Below, one piece after another: positions 45,374 to 64,000 of a stretch of DNA of 64,000 nucleotides; within the stretch, counting starts at the first letter, position 1; each line of letters begins with the position of its first letter. Source of the DNA: Anthoceros angustus (taxonomy: Eukaryota > Streptophyta > Anthocerotopsida > Anthocerotales > Anthocerotaceae); contig MU008196.1 of NCBI GenBank assembly GCA_010909165.1, forward strand, positions 372,001 to 436,000, written 5' to 3'. The notes beneath the pieces were generated by a model. It did no database searches, was not told the DNA's origin, and worked only from the letters and a program-made list of their open reading frames with translations. A program made the position numbers and the translations under genes.

Positions 45374-46190
45374 GTAGAGAAAGAGGAGTTCCGTAGGGTA
45401 CATAGAGAATATGTCGATGTGTTTGCCTTCAAGATTACTGTCATGACAGGAATTCCGGAAGAGCTGGGGATACATCGAATCGATTTGAAGGAGGGCAGCA
45501 CTCCTGTGAGGATCAAGCAATATAGGCTGAATCCCAAGTATTCTCTAGTTGTCAAGGATCAGCTGGACCAATACTTGGAGGCCGGGGTGATTTATTCGGT
45601 GCTTACCAATGAGTGGGTAGCTCCCTTCATGATCGTACCTAAGAAGCAACAACGGAAGGTACGGGTGTGTCAAGATTTCAGAAAGCTCAATGAAGCAACG
45701 AAGAAGGACCACCACCCTTTGCCTTTCATGCACAGTGTGTTGGACACGGTAGCGGTACAATCAGATTTCGTTGAGAAAGGAGGATCAGGACAAGACCACG
45801 TTCACAACAGATTGGGGCACTTATGCTTATTCAAAAATGCCTTTCGAATTGTGCAACGCTCCTGCTACTTTTCAGCATGTAGTGAACGCTATATTCCAAG
45901 ACTTCTTGCGGAAATTCATGGAGGTATTCCTTGATGATTTTTGCGCGTTTTGGAGGAGAAAGTTGCATCTAGAGCACCTGAGGGAGTGTTTCTAGAAGTG
46001 CAGGGAATCCGACATGAAACTCCATCCAGGGAAGTGTTATTTCGGTATGACGGAAGGGATCTTGTTAGCCCATCGAGTCTCAGTACGGGGTTTGCAGGTA
46101 GACAAAGAGAAGGTGTCAGTTATAGCTGAAATGGATGCACCACAGATGGTGAAACAGGTGCGTGCTTTTGTTCCAGCGTCTGTCTTATCT
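45374..46190 (+). pseudogene. Ty3/gypsy reverse transcriptase fragment
   Basis: ORF 45,323-45,934 carries RIKQYRLNPKYS, ITNEW-like VLTNEWVAPFMIVPKK and VCQDFRKLNEATKKDHHPLP, RT fingers typical of Ty3. A frameshift at about 45,770 leads to KTTFTTDWGTYAYSKMPFEL and EVFLDDF, the YxDD-type catalytic motif, then MKLHPGKCYFG and DAPQMVKQVRAF. This is the only gypsy RT in the window, and it lacks protease and RNase H. It may be the RT missing from copies A and B, but this cannot be shown. It breaks off at about 46,190 into copia sequence. Confidence 0.85.
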
Positions 46191-46214
46191 TGTTATTAAC
46201 ACTGTTTCCTGTTA

Positions 46215-47565
46215 TCCTCTCTCTTTTACTTTTGATGCTCAAGCCTTCTGTGATGCCTCTCAGACTAGTAAGGCTATTTCTCAGCCATACAAGGACAAGA
46301 ACTTGTCCAGAGCCACCAATCTGCTTCACACCATACATAGTGATATTTGTGGTCCTATGTCAACTATGTCTTTTGATAGAGCATATTATTTCATCACTTT
46401 CATGGATGAATGGAGCCAATATTGCACTATATATGTTCTTCAGCACAAAAGTGAGTCTTTGTCATAGATGAATGGAGCCGATATTGCACTATGTATGTTC
46501 TTTAGCACAAAAGTGAGGCTTTATCTACTTTTCAACATTTTCTTACTATGGCTCAGCAACAAACTGAAGGCCAGCTCAAGATACTTTGTATTGACAATGG
46601 TAGTGAATACAATAGCCATGCATTTTCTAAATGTTATGCCTCAGATAGAGTTGTTCATCAATTCACAATTCCTTATACTCCATGGAGCTCAGAATGCTTT
46701 TGCAGAGCGTAACAATAGGACTCTCTAGGAGGCTATGCTATCCAGCCTTTCTTTTGCTAGTCTAACTCGGGGATATTGGGTTGAGGCCCTTATGGCTGCC
46801 AACTATGTTCAGAACAGGTTGCCTCTAAAGGAGTTGGGGCTTATTACCCCTTATGTACAGTGGACAAGCAAGAAACCTTGTATTTCACACCTTCACATAT
46901 TTGGAGCTCCAGCTTATGCTCGTGTTCCTTCTTCACTTGATGGTCGGATCCCAAGGTTAGTCGCCAGGTCTTCATCGGCTATTCTGACGAAGTGAAGGCC
47001 TACAAACTTTTTTGACCCAGAAACACGTCAAGTTTCATTCTCTCGTAGTGTGGTTTTTCATCAGAATGCACTTCTTCGTCGGCATTTTTCAGCTTTGTCT
47101 CTCGGTTTTGTCCCTCTTACCACTTCAGTTCAGGATGTGGTTGACTTGGAGGACTTTTCTATTGACACTCCTCCGGATGTTACTATTTTTTATTTCGATG
47201 ATTCGTCAGGCCCTTTTGGCGTCTCTCCGGAGGTCTTCGGCTTTCGGGGGGATCCTTCCTCTTCTTCTACTGATCCAGATGAGTCTTTTGTTTTTGAACA
47301 CTTTGAAGTTGAGGCCCTTATGGCTGCCAACTATGTTCGACATGTCTATTGTTCCCGCTTCTATCGACCTTCTCTCTAATTCAGTCCCGCTATTGTATCT
47401 CGCACCCGATCCCGATGTCCCTACTTTTCCTGTTCTTCAGAGGGTCTTCTCGTCCCCATAAACCTGTGTCCGAATGGCTAGAACCTCCTTTGTTGCCAGC
47501 TTGGAGTCACGTGATACTTCTTCTCATCCTATTACTTTTGACATCTCTGAACCTGTTGTGCAGCA
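46215..47565 (+). pseudogene. Ty1/copia integrase fragment, copy 1
   Basis: Begins in the pre-integrase region (AFCDASQTSKAISQPY), then integrase core: LHTIHSDICGPM (first Asp), FITFMDEWSQY, LCIDNGSEYNSHAF (second Asp) and AERNNRTL (Glu region) ending in a TAG. Downstream are YWVEALMAANYVQNRLP, ISHLHIFGAPAYARVP and the SRSVVFH segment. About 60 bp are doubled at 46,405 and 46,465 (ATGAATGGAGCC). A frameshift near 46,685 and stops near 46,728 and 47,015 inactivate it. No copia RT follows. Confidence 0.88.
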
Positions 47566-47570
47566 AATCC

Positions 47571-48395
47571 ATCCAAGGTTGCAGTTGGTGTTTGTTTCAA
47601 CTCTTACGCATCAACAACGCATCCAACAAGTTTCCTATTACTCCTCAATCGTGTCTTCCATGGAAGGACATGAATGCGCCAGATTTTACATGTGCGAATA
47701 GGTGGTGACACAACATCCCCAAGCCATACCGCAGATTCGCCCGCACGACCTTGTTCATCCGTATCTTCGACACAGACATGTCTCATCCGCCAGACCATGC
47801 AACTGTATCCTTCCGCTTCTTACCCTGCAATCAACCAATTTGCATTTGACACAAACCTGTCTCTTAGCTGCCAGGGGTAATTGAGCTTCCCTTCGTTCTT
47901 TTCTTGCATGCATAAGCCTTCTTCCTCACAGTATGTACCTTGATCAGAACAGTATCGCCTCAGAAAAGCTACAACTTCTCCATCGTCTACATGCTCACGG
48001 CTACCACATAATTGTCATCGTTTGTTGCCTCGTCCACGACGAGTCTGTTGGGAGACTTCCTATGCTCCAGAATGGCAGTCAAAAAATCTTTCTTCATACT
48101 GTTCCTGGGAAAAAAATTTGAACTGTTAAGTAATATTGAGTACCACATAGCTTATGCTCTTCTCCAGAAATGTCATGCCACACATCGATCTACATCGTGA
48201 TGCAAGCCTTGGCCAAGTAAAGCAACTATCTCCTTGGTCAAATTTTGTGGCAACGCACGACTGACCCTTCCGAGGATTCGCCGCCACTTGCCATGGTCAT
48301 TGAGTTGGTGATATCGCTCCCATCATGTACGCAACACCTGGCCTAGCAACCTTATCTCCAATTAGTGGCAGGCTGCAACAAGTAGACCACCCAAT
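47571..48395 (-). pseudogene. Decayed copy of the CDC48 5' end (exons 1-2), first
   Basis: Minus strand matches 58,745-59,570: exon 2 reads KKRKDTxCMVW, VGNL-type end DDTIEG-like (EDTIEG), with substitutions, small deletions and stops; exon 1 region (VGRLPMLQNGS on the opposite strand) follows at 47,940-48,100. The join to copia is at GTTGTGCAGCAAATCCATCC, which in CDC48 is the intron before exon 2. The right end (ACCACCCAATT, 48,395) is where copia starts again. Non-functional. Confidence 0.8.
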
Positions 48396-49614
48396 TCTGC
48401 TTCACACCATACATAGTGATATTTGTGGTCCTATGTCAACTATGTCTTTTGATAGAGCATATTATTTCATCACTTTCATGGATGAATGGAGCCGATATTG
48501 CACTATGTATGTTCTTTAGCACAAAAGTGAGTCTTTTGTCATAGATGAATGGAGCCAATATTGCACTATGTATGTTCTTCAGCACAAAAGTGAGGCTTTA
48601 TCTACTTTTCAACATTTTCTTACTATGGCTCAGCAACAAACTCAAGGCCAGCTCAAGATACTTTGTATTGACAATGGTAGTGAATACAATAGCCATGCAT
48701 TTTCTAAATGTTATGCCTCAGATAGAGTTGTTCATCAATTCACAATTCCTTATACTCCATGGAGCTCAGAATGCTTTTGCAGAGCGTAACAATAGGACTC
48801 TCTAGGAGGCTATGCTATCCAGCCTTTCTTTTGCTAGTCTAACTCGGGGATATTGGGTTGAGGCCCTTATGGCTGCCAACTATGTTCAGAACAGGTTGCC
48901 TCTAAAGGAGTTGGGGCTTATTACCCCTTATGTACAGTGGACAAGCAAGAAACCTTGTATTTCACACCTTCACATATTTGGAGCTCCAGCTTATGCTCGT
49001 GTTCCTTCTTCACTTCGCAGTAAGCTGGATCCCAAGGTTAGTCGCCAGGTCTTCATCGGCTATTCTGACGAAGTGAAGGCCTACAAACTTTTTTGACCCA
49101 GAAACACGTCAAGTTTCATTCTCTCGTAGTGTGGTTTTTCATCGTAATGCACTTCGTCGGCATTTTCAGCTTTGTCTCTGGTTTTGTCCCTCTTACCACT
49201 TCAGATGTGGTTGACTTGGAGGACTTTTCTATTGACACTCCTGGATGTTACTATTTTTATTTCGATGATTTCGAGCCCTTTTGGCGTCTCTCCGGAGGTC
49301 TTCGGCTTTCGGGGGGATCCTTCCTCTTCTTCTACTGATCCAGATGAGTCTTTTGTTTTTGAACACTTTGAAGTTGAGACTGCCCTGTCGTCGTTCCTGA
49401 CATGTCTATTGTTCCTGCTTCTATCGACCTTCTCTCTAATTCAGGTCCTGCTATTGTATCTGCACCCGATCCTGATGTCCCTACTTTTCCTGTTCTTCGT
49501 AGGTCTTCTCGTCCCCATAAACCCAGGTCTGAATGGCTAGAACCTCCTTTTGTTGCCAGCTTGGAGTCACGTGATACTTCTTCTCATCCTATTACTTTTG
49601 ACATCTCTGAACCT
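48396..49614 (+). pseudogene. Ty1/copia integrase fragment, copy 2
   Basis: Nearly identical to 46,320-47,565, offset about 2,077 bp, including the same premature TAG at 48,803 and the same doubled ATGAATGGAGCC segment. It has slightly better frames in the middle (SSLRSKLDPKVSRQVFIGYS) and reads on to RSSRPHKPRSEWLEPP. The shared lesions show the pair arose by duplicating an already dead sequence. Confidence 0.88.
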
Positions 49615-50980
49615 GTTGTGCAGCAAATCCATCCAAGGTTGCAGTTGGTGTTTGTTTCAACTCTTACGCATCAACAACGCATCCAACAAGTTTCCTATTA
49701 CTCCCTCAATCGTGTCTTCCATGGGAAGGACATGAATGCGCTCAGCGTACTTTACATGTGCGAATAGGTGGTGACACAACATCCCCAAGCCATACCCAGA
49801 TTCGCCCGCACGACCTTGTTCATCCGTATCTTCGACACAGACATGTCTCGTCCGCCAGACCATGCAAATCGTATCCTTCCGCTTCTTACCGCAATCAACC
49901 AATTTGCATTTGACACAAACCCGTCTCTTAGCTGCCAGGTAATTGAGCTTCCTTCGCTCTTTTCTTGCATGCATAAGCCTTCTTCCTCACAGTATGTACC
50001 TTGATCAGAACAGTATCGCCTCAGAAAAGCTACAACTTCTCCATCGTCTACATGCTCACGGCTACCACATAATTGTCATCGTTTGTTGCCTCGTCCACGA
50101 CGAGTCTGTTGGGAGACTTCCTATGCTCCGTAATGGCGCCAAAAATCTTTCTTCATACTGTTCCTGGGAAAAAAATTTGAACTGTTAAGTAATATTGAGT
50201 ACCACATAGCTTATGCTCTTCTCCAGAAATGTCATGCCACACATCGATCTACATCGTGATGCAAGCCTTGGCCAAGTAAAGCAACTATCTCCTTGGTCAA
50301 ATTTTGTGGCAACGCACGACTGACCCTTCTGAGGATTCGCCGTCGCCACTTGCCATGGTCATTGAGTTGGTGATATCGCTCCCATCATGTACGCAACACT
50401 GGCCTAGCAACCTTATCTCCAATTAGTGGCAGGCTGCAACAAGTAGACCACCCAATTACAGCGCCCACAGCGCCCGATGCAGCTTGTAGCCTGTAGCCAG
50501 CATCGGAGGATTTGCGTTACATTACGACCACAAATAGGTAGCACCGGAGTGGAGGTTCTAGATGGCAGGCAAGAAGGTGGATAGACATGAAAAGAAAAGA
50601 AAGTTTTGAAGAATGAAATAGTTAGCACCTGTAATAGTTAGGACGCCTCAAATAGTTAGCACCTCTTTTTTGCATTACCAAATTGACAGCTCCTTGTGTG
50701 TAATAACCGTTAGGCACCACCGCAGTGGAGATTCTAGATGGCAGGCAAGGAGGAGAGACATAGAGAGTTTTGAAGAATGAAATAGTTAGCACCTCTACTA
50801 GTTAGGACGCCTCAAATAGTTAGCACTTCCTTTTGCATTACCAACTCGGCAGCTCCCTGCGTGTAATAACCGGATTACGTTTGCTAGCACACTACCTTTA
50901 GCTTTGATATGTAGGATACCTACTTGTACTCACATATATAGACATAGCATACAATTATTTATTTTAAGAGTGAATATATA
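49615..50980 (-). pseudogene. Decayed copy of the CDC48 5' end and promoter, second
   Basis: Same as the first copy but longer: exon 2 at 49,640-49,900, exon 1 at 50,000-50,160, then upstream DNA matching 59,380-59,890 (ACAGCGCCCACAG, ATAGTTAGCACC, ATTTAATTTAAGA-type words). Exon 2 retains ERIHVLPMEDTIEGVIGNL. A stretch of about 165 bp is doubled (50,570 and 50,735; GATGGCAGGCAAG). The match extends beyond the transcribed part, so it is a DNA-level duplication rather than a processed copy. Confidence 0.8.
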
Positions 50981-52103
50981 TATATATATATACCTACTTT
51001 TGGACTCTAATTTTATGAGAAAAAATTACATATAGGTCTTTGTCGTGGCAAGTGCCTTGGAGTGAGATCAATAGACATAGATACAGCATACATAAGCAAG
51101 AACAATTGCCAAAGCCCAAGACTTATGATAAGCAAGTTTTAGACACATAAATAGATACAACAGATAGGTAAATAGAGGGCATTTTGCCAAAGCCCAAGGA
51201 TAACTAGGATATAAGTAGATAGGGAAATTAGTGATGTACCTCGCACATTATTTAAATAGGTCACAGGGACAGCAGTAGGTTGCCGGCCGGTACGTAGGTT
51301 GTCTGATCGCCATTTATGTGCATCTTATGGATAGCAGCTGACTGGTCCAAGGGCCTATTTTGGCTCACCATGTTACTTTTGTGGGCACCTGTTTGGTGAA
51401 CATGTATGCAAAATGTGCTGACCTGTAAAGATCAAGCCAGGGTTTTGACAGCATGAACACAAAGAATTTGGTGACATGGATAGCGCTGATTGCTTGGTAT
51501 ACACAGCAAGGACTTGGCTAAGAGGCGCTTGTTGTGTATGGAGAAATGGAAGAGGCGCGCCTCATTCTACAGAGTAGGCAGGTCCGACATCCGAAGCCCC
51601 AAACCCCTTTAATCTTGGGAATGGTCAGCAAGTTTTGGAGCAGCTATTGTTTGGCAAAAGCTCTGTGGTAGAGGCACTGCAACAGGGGGGGCACATTGCT
51701 TTGGCTTGGTACTGGCTCACTTATCAGACCGCGATACTAGCTCTGGAGTTGGAGGTGGAGCCTCTAGGACAATCCAGTCCAGGAAAAGAAGGCTAGTAGG
51801 TAGTTTTGTTCTACATTCATACATGCACAAAAATGGAAAAGTACCTTGTTTGGAAGGCACCTTCCAAACAAGATATGTAGCTATGGAGGCCAAACCAAAT
51901 TGTGGACCAGCCAAACATTTTTGTGGCTTGAAGAAGTCAACCTGAACTAGAACTCAGTGTCCTACTTACTTTCCATAGGGCAAATTTTGTTAACAGTTGA
52001 GCAAGGCAATTTGTGGGGCCATGCACCCTCCGGGGGCGACAGAATGGAGGGTGGTCACTGTTCTCCCACCAGGCATTGGCATTGCTTAGACATTGATGGA
52101 CTA
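50980..52103. other. Intergenic DNA 3' of CDC48
   Basis: No supported gene. It contains a (TA)n run at about 50,972-50,990, two short direct repeats around 51,120 and 51,190 (TTGCCAAAGCCCAAG), a perfect hairpin at 51,845, and from about 51,950 the probable CDC48 3' UTR (minus). The 79-codon ORF at 51,706 has no recognisable features. Confidence 0.6.
51845..51872. repeat. Perfect 13-bp inverted repeat with 2-bp spacer
   Basis: CTTGTTTGGAAGG, CA, CCTTCCAAACAAG. It lies about 230 bp past the CDC48 stop on the CDC48 strand. It could be a small transposon remnant or an RNA hairpin near the 3' end; nothing chooses between these. Confidence 0.9.
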
Positions 52104-59890
<7,787 letters not shown>

Positions 59891-59945
59891 GTTATTTTGA
59901 ACTTCATTTTTAGAAGAATTTTGCAAGAACTTTATTATCACACTG

Positions 59946-60549
59946 GAAGATTGATCAATACCACTACTGTATTGGAGATTATTGTGAGCAATATTCAATA
60001 GATAACATTATGTGAGCAATATATTAACATTTCCATCATGATTATGAATTTATTGTAGTGAAGAGATTTGAAATATAAATCATTACAGTGAAGAAGATTA
60101 CTATATCATGCAAACTCTTTGAGTTTGAGGAGGAGGTGTTTATTATTGGCGAGGACCTTGGTGTGTATCACATAGAACAACAACAAGCGCTTATTGTGCT
60201 TTTTGTGGCTAGATGCTTATTGTTCATACTACCAAGTTTCAGTAAGTATGAAAGGCTGATCAATACCAAGAATGTATTGGAGATTATTGTGAGCAATATT
60301 CAATAGATAATATTATGTGGGCAATATATTAACATTTCCATCACGATTGTGAATTTATTGTAGTGAAGAGATTTGAAATATGAATCACTACAGTGAAGAA
60401 GATCACTATATCATCCAAACTCTTTGAGTTTGAGGAGGAAGTGATTATTATTGGCGTGGAGCTTGCTGTGTATCACATAGAACAGCAATAAGAGCTTATT
60501 GTGCTTCTTGTGGCTAGATGCTTATTGTTCATGCTACCAAGTTTCAGTA
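59946..60549. repeat. Two tandem copies of a 306-bp AT-rich unit
   Basis: TGATCAATACCA starts at 59,952 and 60,258; the units include CACTATATCAT, CTTTGAGTTTGAGGAGG, TGTATCACATAGAACA and CTACCAAGTTTCAGTA. Unit 1 is open as a 72-codon ORF (60,088-60,306; LFEFEEEVFIIGEDLGVYHI) and ends in a good splice donor (CA GTAAGT). Unit 2 is not open. It could be a duplicated exon of the following gene. Confidence 0.75.
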
Positions 60550-60589
60550 TTGAGACCCAAATCATGTCATTACTAAACGGCAAGATTGA

Positions 60590-63500
60590 TGGAGGGTTAC
60601 TAGATGAAAGTAAAGGAAACATGGACTTCACTTAATTGGTATGCTAGGGATTTATATTTTTATAAAAAGAGGGAAATAATGAGCTACATAACATAATAGT
60701 CACCTAGACAGTGTCCTGTTCTTTATCACCTTGTCCTATTATGTTAATTTTAGTACATGTAACAAGATCACTGTCTTAATGGGTAAATTTGGTCAATCAT
60801 GATTTTGATGTTCACATTCCAGGATGATAAGGAACAATAATATCGCCTGAAAAGCCATGTATCTCTTTTCCTCAAAGAAAAGAACAAAAGATCCCCAAAC
60901 CAAATTTTTGAGGAAAATGTTTTGAAAATATTTCAAGATGAGCATAGATTGAAAGTCATAGAGATAATCAATGATATTAATTTTGATTTCAAATATTTTC
61001 TGTAGGCCTTTCAATAAGGATATCTTCATAGTAGGCTGGAAGAACAATATGCAATCGCAATTCATAACTGCCTTAGAGTAATTTTCACAAAACTTTCAAT
61101 ATTAAGACAATACAAAAATTTTAATGATCAATTCTTAACACCTGGAATGGGGTTTATGTTTGAGGTAGCCTTAAATATATATTCTTGAATACTTACATTT
61201 AAATCTTGACATGAATTTGATTTAGGGTAATTGGCACGAGATGCAACAATTGGATTATTCCATGGAGGTTTCCATTACACACAAGGTCCATTATTCAAAA
61301 CAATCACCAAAATATTTAGAATAGAGAAAATTGAATAGTGTACCATGAAGACTTACATATCCTCATCAACTTCAATTTCATTAAAACAGAATACTATGCA
61401 ACAAATGAGACAACAAAAAGAACTCATACAACAAGCAACTAAGAACTTTGATGAGTTTGAGAACAAAGGTTATGAGCTAGGAGTTGATACTCCTCCTGAC
61501 GGGAAGAAAAGGGATATTAAGTCACCTGGTAAAAAAGAGAAGGCTCCAACACTTGAGAAAAAAGGAAAAGAAGCGGGAAAAAGGCGGATACCAAACAGAA
61601 GAAAGGGCAAGAGGATGAAAGCCTATCATTAGACCTCGTTCATATTGCACAAGTGAGCTTACCTATTATTTATTGTTAGCAATGTGTGCAATGATAAAAA
61701 CCATGGAATAATAATAAGATAGATTGTTGACTTACCTAGGAATAAAAAGAATCGGTGTATATTATTTGTAGTTCATCTGATTATAGCTTTGTATTGAAAG
61801 GCGGCTTCTGGATAAAGGATGGAAAGGCTTACCTGGATGACATCAAAAGGAGGAAAGCCAAAGAACAGGCTAAAAGATTTCAAGCAGATATCATGAAAAG
61901 AAATGTAAAATATCTTCATGATTAAGTTATAATTAAAAAAACATGTACCTACTACTTATGGATCTCAAGTTCACATGAATGGTACGTACCTAACATACAA
62001 TAGATCATTACAGAAAAGAGTACTACAACAACGATTAACAATAGAGGAAGAAAAAGCTCAAAAAGAAGCTTAGAAGGAGGATTTTTCAGCATAACTTCAG
62101 TGATGAAGCACTTCAAAGACAAGAAGCGGAACGGATGGAGAAGGAGGAAGAGCTTTCCTGGATTGCACATAGGATCTTATTAGTGCAATTAATAGCAGAA
62201 CAACGTGATAAAGAACGGGATTTAGTGTTAGCTAGAGATCATGAAATGTTGATGATGTTACGGGAGGATTATTGGCAGGAAACTCAAAAAGAATGTAAAC
62301 CAAGAGAGGTACTTATTTTAAATTTAAAATAATCTATTTTTATCATAAAATTATTCGAAGTTGTGGTTACTTTGTTCTTATGATTTGATATTGACTATGA
62401 GCTTATAATGCATTTAGATTGTGATGTAGTTTATGGTGAATTGTTCTTTTGGTTATTGGATTACATGCCAAACATATCATATATGTGCATTATTGCTTTC
62501 AGGAAGAAAAAAAATTGAAAAAGGAACAAGAACTTGCGGATGGAAGGAGATATTGTTTTGAGCCTAATTGCAAGTACCAACTCCAACTTTTAATAAAATA
62601 TAGTCTTGATTTGTTCTATCCATAGCACAAGACCTCTCCATAAATGTAATAGAAAATCACATGAATTTAGTGTTTTACTTTTTTACTCGCAGATCTTAGG
62701 TTTATCTGAAAATGCTATGACCTATAAGGAAAGCACTCAATACAATATGCCGACTACAAAATAGAATGATTGGAAATTTTATTCTTGAAACGTGCAGTCC
62801 TACCCAATCCTTTACAATCTTTGACTCTCACATCTACGGAGGAAGTCACACCTGAAGTGGAGCTGATTGCTGATGAGGTATAGTAACTTGACTTGTGGAA
62901 AGATATACAGAGAATTGCAACATAACGTACATGTTTAACATTTATGAAAAGATTTCTCATTCTAGATGATTGATTTGCAGTTTGTCTTGGAATACATTAA
63001 TGAAAAAGGAAGAATGGGAGGGATTAAATATCGGGAAAAATATACATCTAGGACGAATTCTAGGTTGTATACACGATACTGCTCATGTTCCCAATATACC
63101 AGCACCATCTGAGCTGCCTAATCTTTTAGAATGAATAAATCCTTATGATTACAACATTTGTTTGCAAGTACTTGTTAATCAAAACCTTCACTTAGTTTGT
63201 CTTACTAGAAAAAAGCTTGTGTTGTTTGGGTTGTTTAAGGAAAACAACCTTGACCCAAAAGTTAGCAAACGAGTTTGGTCTCATAACCATTGAAATCGAA
63301 TAGGTTCATAACCTAGAAAGGAATAAGGTACAAGATCCGATGCCCTTGGAACGAAACAAGATCCAAGATGCAACATCTGCAATCCGCAATATCTCAATTG
63401 GAACTTACGTTATCTCCGATGGCACGACTAGGTCTAGTTGCCCAAAATGAATTGGATGGTGGAAAGCAGGTATAAAGCAAATATTCAATATGTACGTGTG

Positions 63501-64000
63501 GACACATTACCTATACATCCTAGTATTGATAGAGCTGGAGGTACACAGGTACCCGACCACATTGTGATTAAATTGCTGGTTCTCACATTCACATCCCTGG
63601 ACGAATACGGTAATAGAATGCCGCCTGCTCGATTCATTCAACTGTTCGCTGTGTAGGGGGACTGTTATTAGCAAAATTTTGACTAGTGGGAAATCTGTTG
63701 TCACAGTCAGTAGTTCAGCAGTGCTTTCCCGAAAACAGGCCGCCAAAGGTTCAGGTGAATCTCCTAAACAGAAAGGCAAAGGAGGAGCAGCCAAACCTCC
63801 ACCGAAGCCAGCGAAGGGCGAAAAGGGAGGAACTCCTCCTGGCTGTAAGCCAACAACGTCTCAATCGTCTAAAAAGGGACAAAAGAAAGGTCCAGGTGAC
63901 TCAAAAGCAGAGAAGGGATTCATTCTGGACGGTTTTCCAGCAACTTGTGCTCAAGCAGACCTTTTGGAGAAGCACCTTACGGGGACGGATCTCTCATTCG
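60590..64000 (+). CDS. CPC1/SPEF2-like axonemal central-apparatus protein, partial
   Basis: SPEF2/CPC1 proteins belong to the central pair apparatus of motile flagella and carry coiled coils and an adenylate-kinase-like domain. Coding pieces: 60,840-61,004 (LKSHVSLFLKEKNKRSPNQI), 61,040-61,193 (RLEEQYAIAIHNCLRVIFTK), 61,345-61,632 (Lys-rich, MQQMRQQKELIQQATKNFDE), 61,770-61,909 (AYLDDIKRRKAKEQAKRFQA), 62,000-62,330 (EALQRQEAERMEKEEELSWI; LMMLREDYWQE), 62,790-62,878 and 62,976-63,130 (EWEGLNIGKNIHLGRILGCI). Frameshifts at A-runs (about 62,065 and 63,010) and a stop near 60,834 interrupt it. The Lys-rich stretch may be separate. Start unclear; the end lies beyond the window. Confidence 0.65.
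62335..62785 (+). other. Introns of the CPC1/SPEF2-like gene
   Basis: AT-rich, with one probable small exon at about 62,503-62,575 (EEKKLKKEQELADGRRYCFE). Otherwise nothing supported; this fits the introns of the surrounding gene. Confidence 0.4.
63195..64000 (+). CDS. Adenylate-kinase-like domain of the CPC1/SPEF2-like gene
   Basis: Exon 63,195 to about 63,290 reads FVLLEKSLCCLGCLRKTTLT then QKLANEFGLITIEIE: a strand, a P-loop-like turn and a helix, but the Walker motif is GCLRKTT, without the second Gly. Exon 63,360-63,475 (SAISQLELTLSPMARLGLVA), exon 63,550 (VPDHIVIKLLV, adenylate-kinase-like) and a long open stretch 63,655-64,000 with Lys/Pro/Gly-rich insert and GFILDGFPATCAQADLLEKH follow. 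DGFP is the adenylate-kinase motif. A TAG follows the P-loop exon frame, so its splice donor is unsure. Nucleotide kinase activity is doubtful. Confidence 0.7.

Noticed and set aside
61345-61632. Separate small Lys-rich gene
   Set aside because: It lies in line with other exons of the CPC1/SPEF2-like gene and has the same coiled-coil/Lys-rich composition; it is kept as a possible exon.

Overview
The window looks like nuclear DNA of a land plant that still makes swimming sperm (bryophyte, lycophyte or fern grade; I cannot name a species). A plant-type villin with a C-terminal headpiece and a CDC48/p97 gene indicate a plant. The right end carries a gene resembling the axonemal central-apparatus protein CPC1/SPEF2, a family known from flagellated lineages and absent from flowering plants. 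Introns in villin and CDC48 are short (about 80-150 bp). No bacterial, organellar or viral genome organisation is seen.

Layout. 1-4,925: 3' part of a villin gene (+), with a 396-bp tandem duplication in its linker. 5,457-5,960: GA-rich minisatellite. 6,205-7,028: broken non-LTR reverse transcriptase. 7,029-45,373: nested and rearranged copies of one large Ty3/gypsy family. Assembled from its copies, the family is LTR (about 1.0 kb, TATA box, TG...CA ends), primer site resembling tRNA-Asp, acidic gag, pol, a post-pol spacer full of short palindromes with its own TATA boxes, then an extra long coiled-coil ORF (ORF3) before the 3' LTR. Copy A (-) is 7.0-14.07 kb, an ORF3 fragment (+) 14.07-24.0 kb, copy B (+, two LTRs, integrase core deleted) 24.0-37.05 kb, an inverted ORF3 copy 37.05-42.17 kb, and a diverged subfamily (+) 42.2-45.4 kb. 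45.4-46.2 kb: a gypsy reverse transcriptase. 46.2-50.98 kb: Ty1/copia integrase fused to a decayed 5' end of CDC48, the pair present twice. 52.1-59.3 kb: CDC48 (-), whose middle exons are repeated several times. 59.9-64.0 kb: AT-rich DNA and the CPC1/SPEF2-like gene (+), running off the end.

Two window-wide patterns matter most. First, repeat copies differ mainly where one has CAG or CTG and the other has CG or a deletion. CAG/CTG are plant CHG methylation sites, so this looks like base-calling damage at methylated cytosines, and many frameshifts in the transposons and CDC48 may be technical. Second, genes and transposons alike are full of tandem duplications whose junctions fall on short shared words of about 7-12 bp; this is either a real microhomology process or assembly stutter. 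The most promising biology is the gypsy family itself: a post-pol coiled-coil ORF with a candidate internal promoter and clusters of an 18-bp palindrome that reads as nearly the same pentapeptide on both strands.
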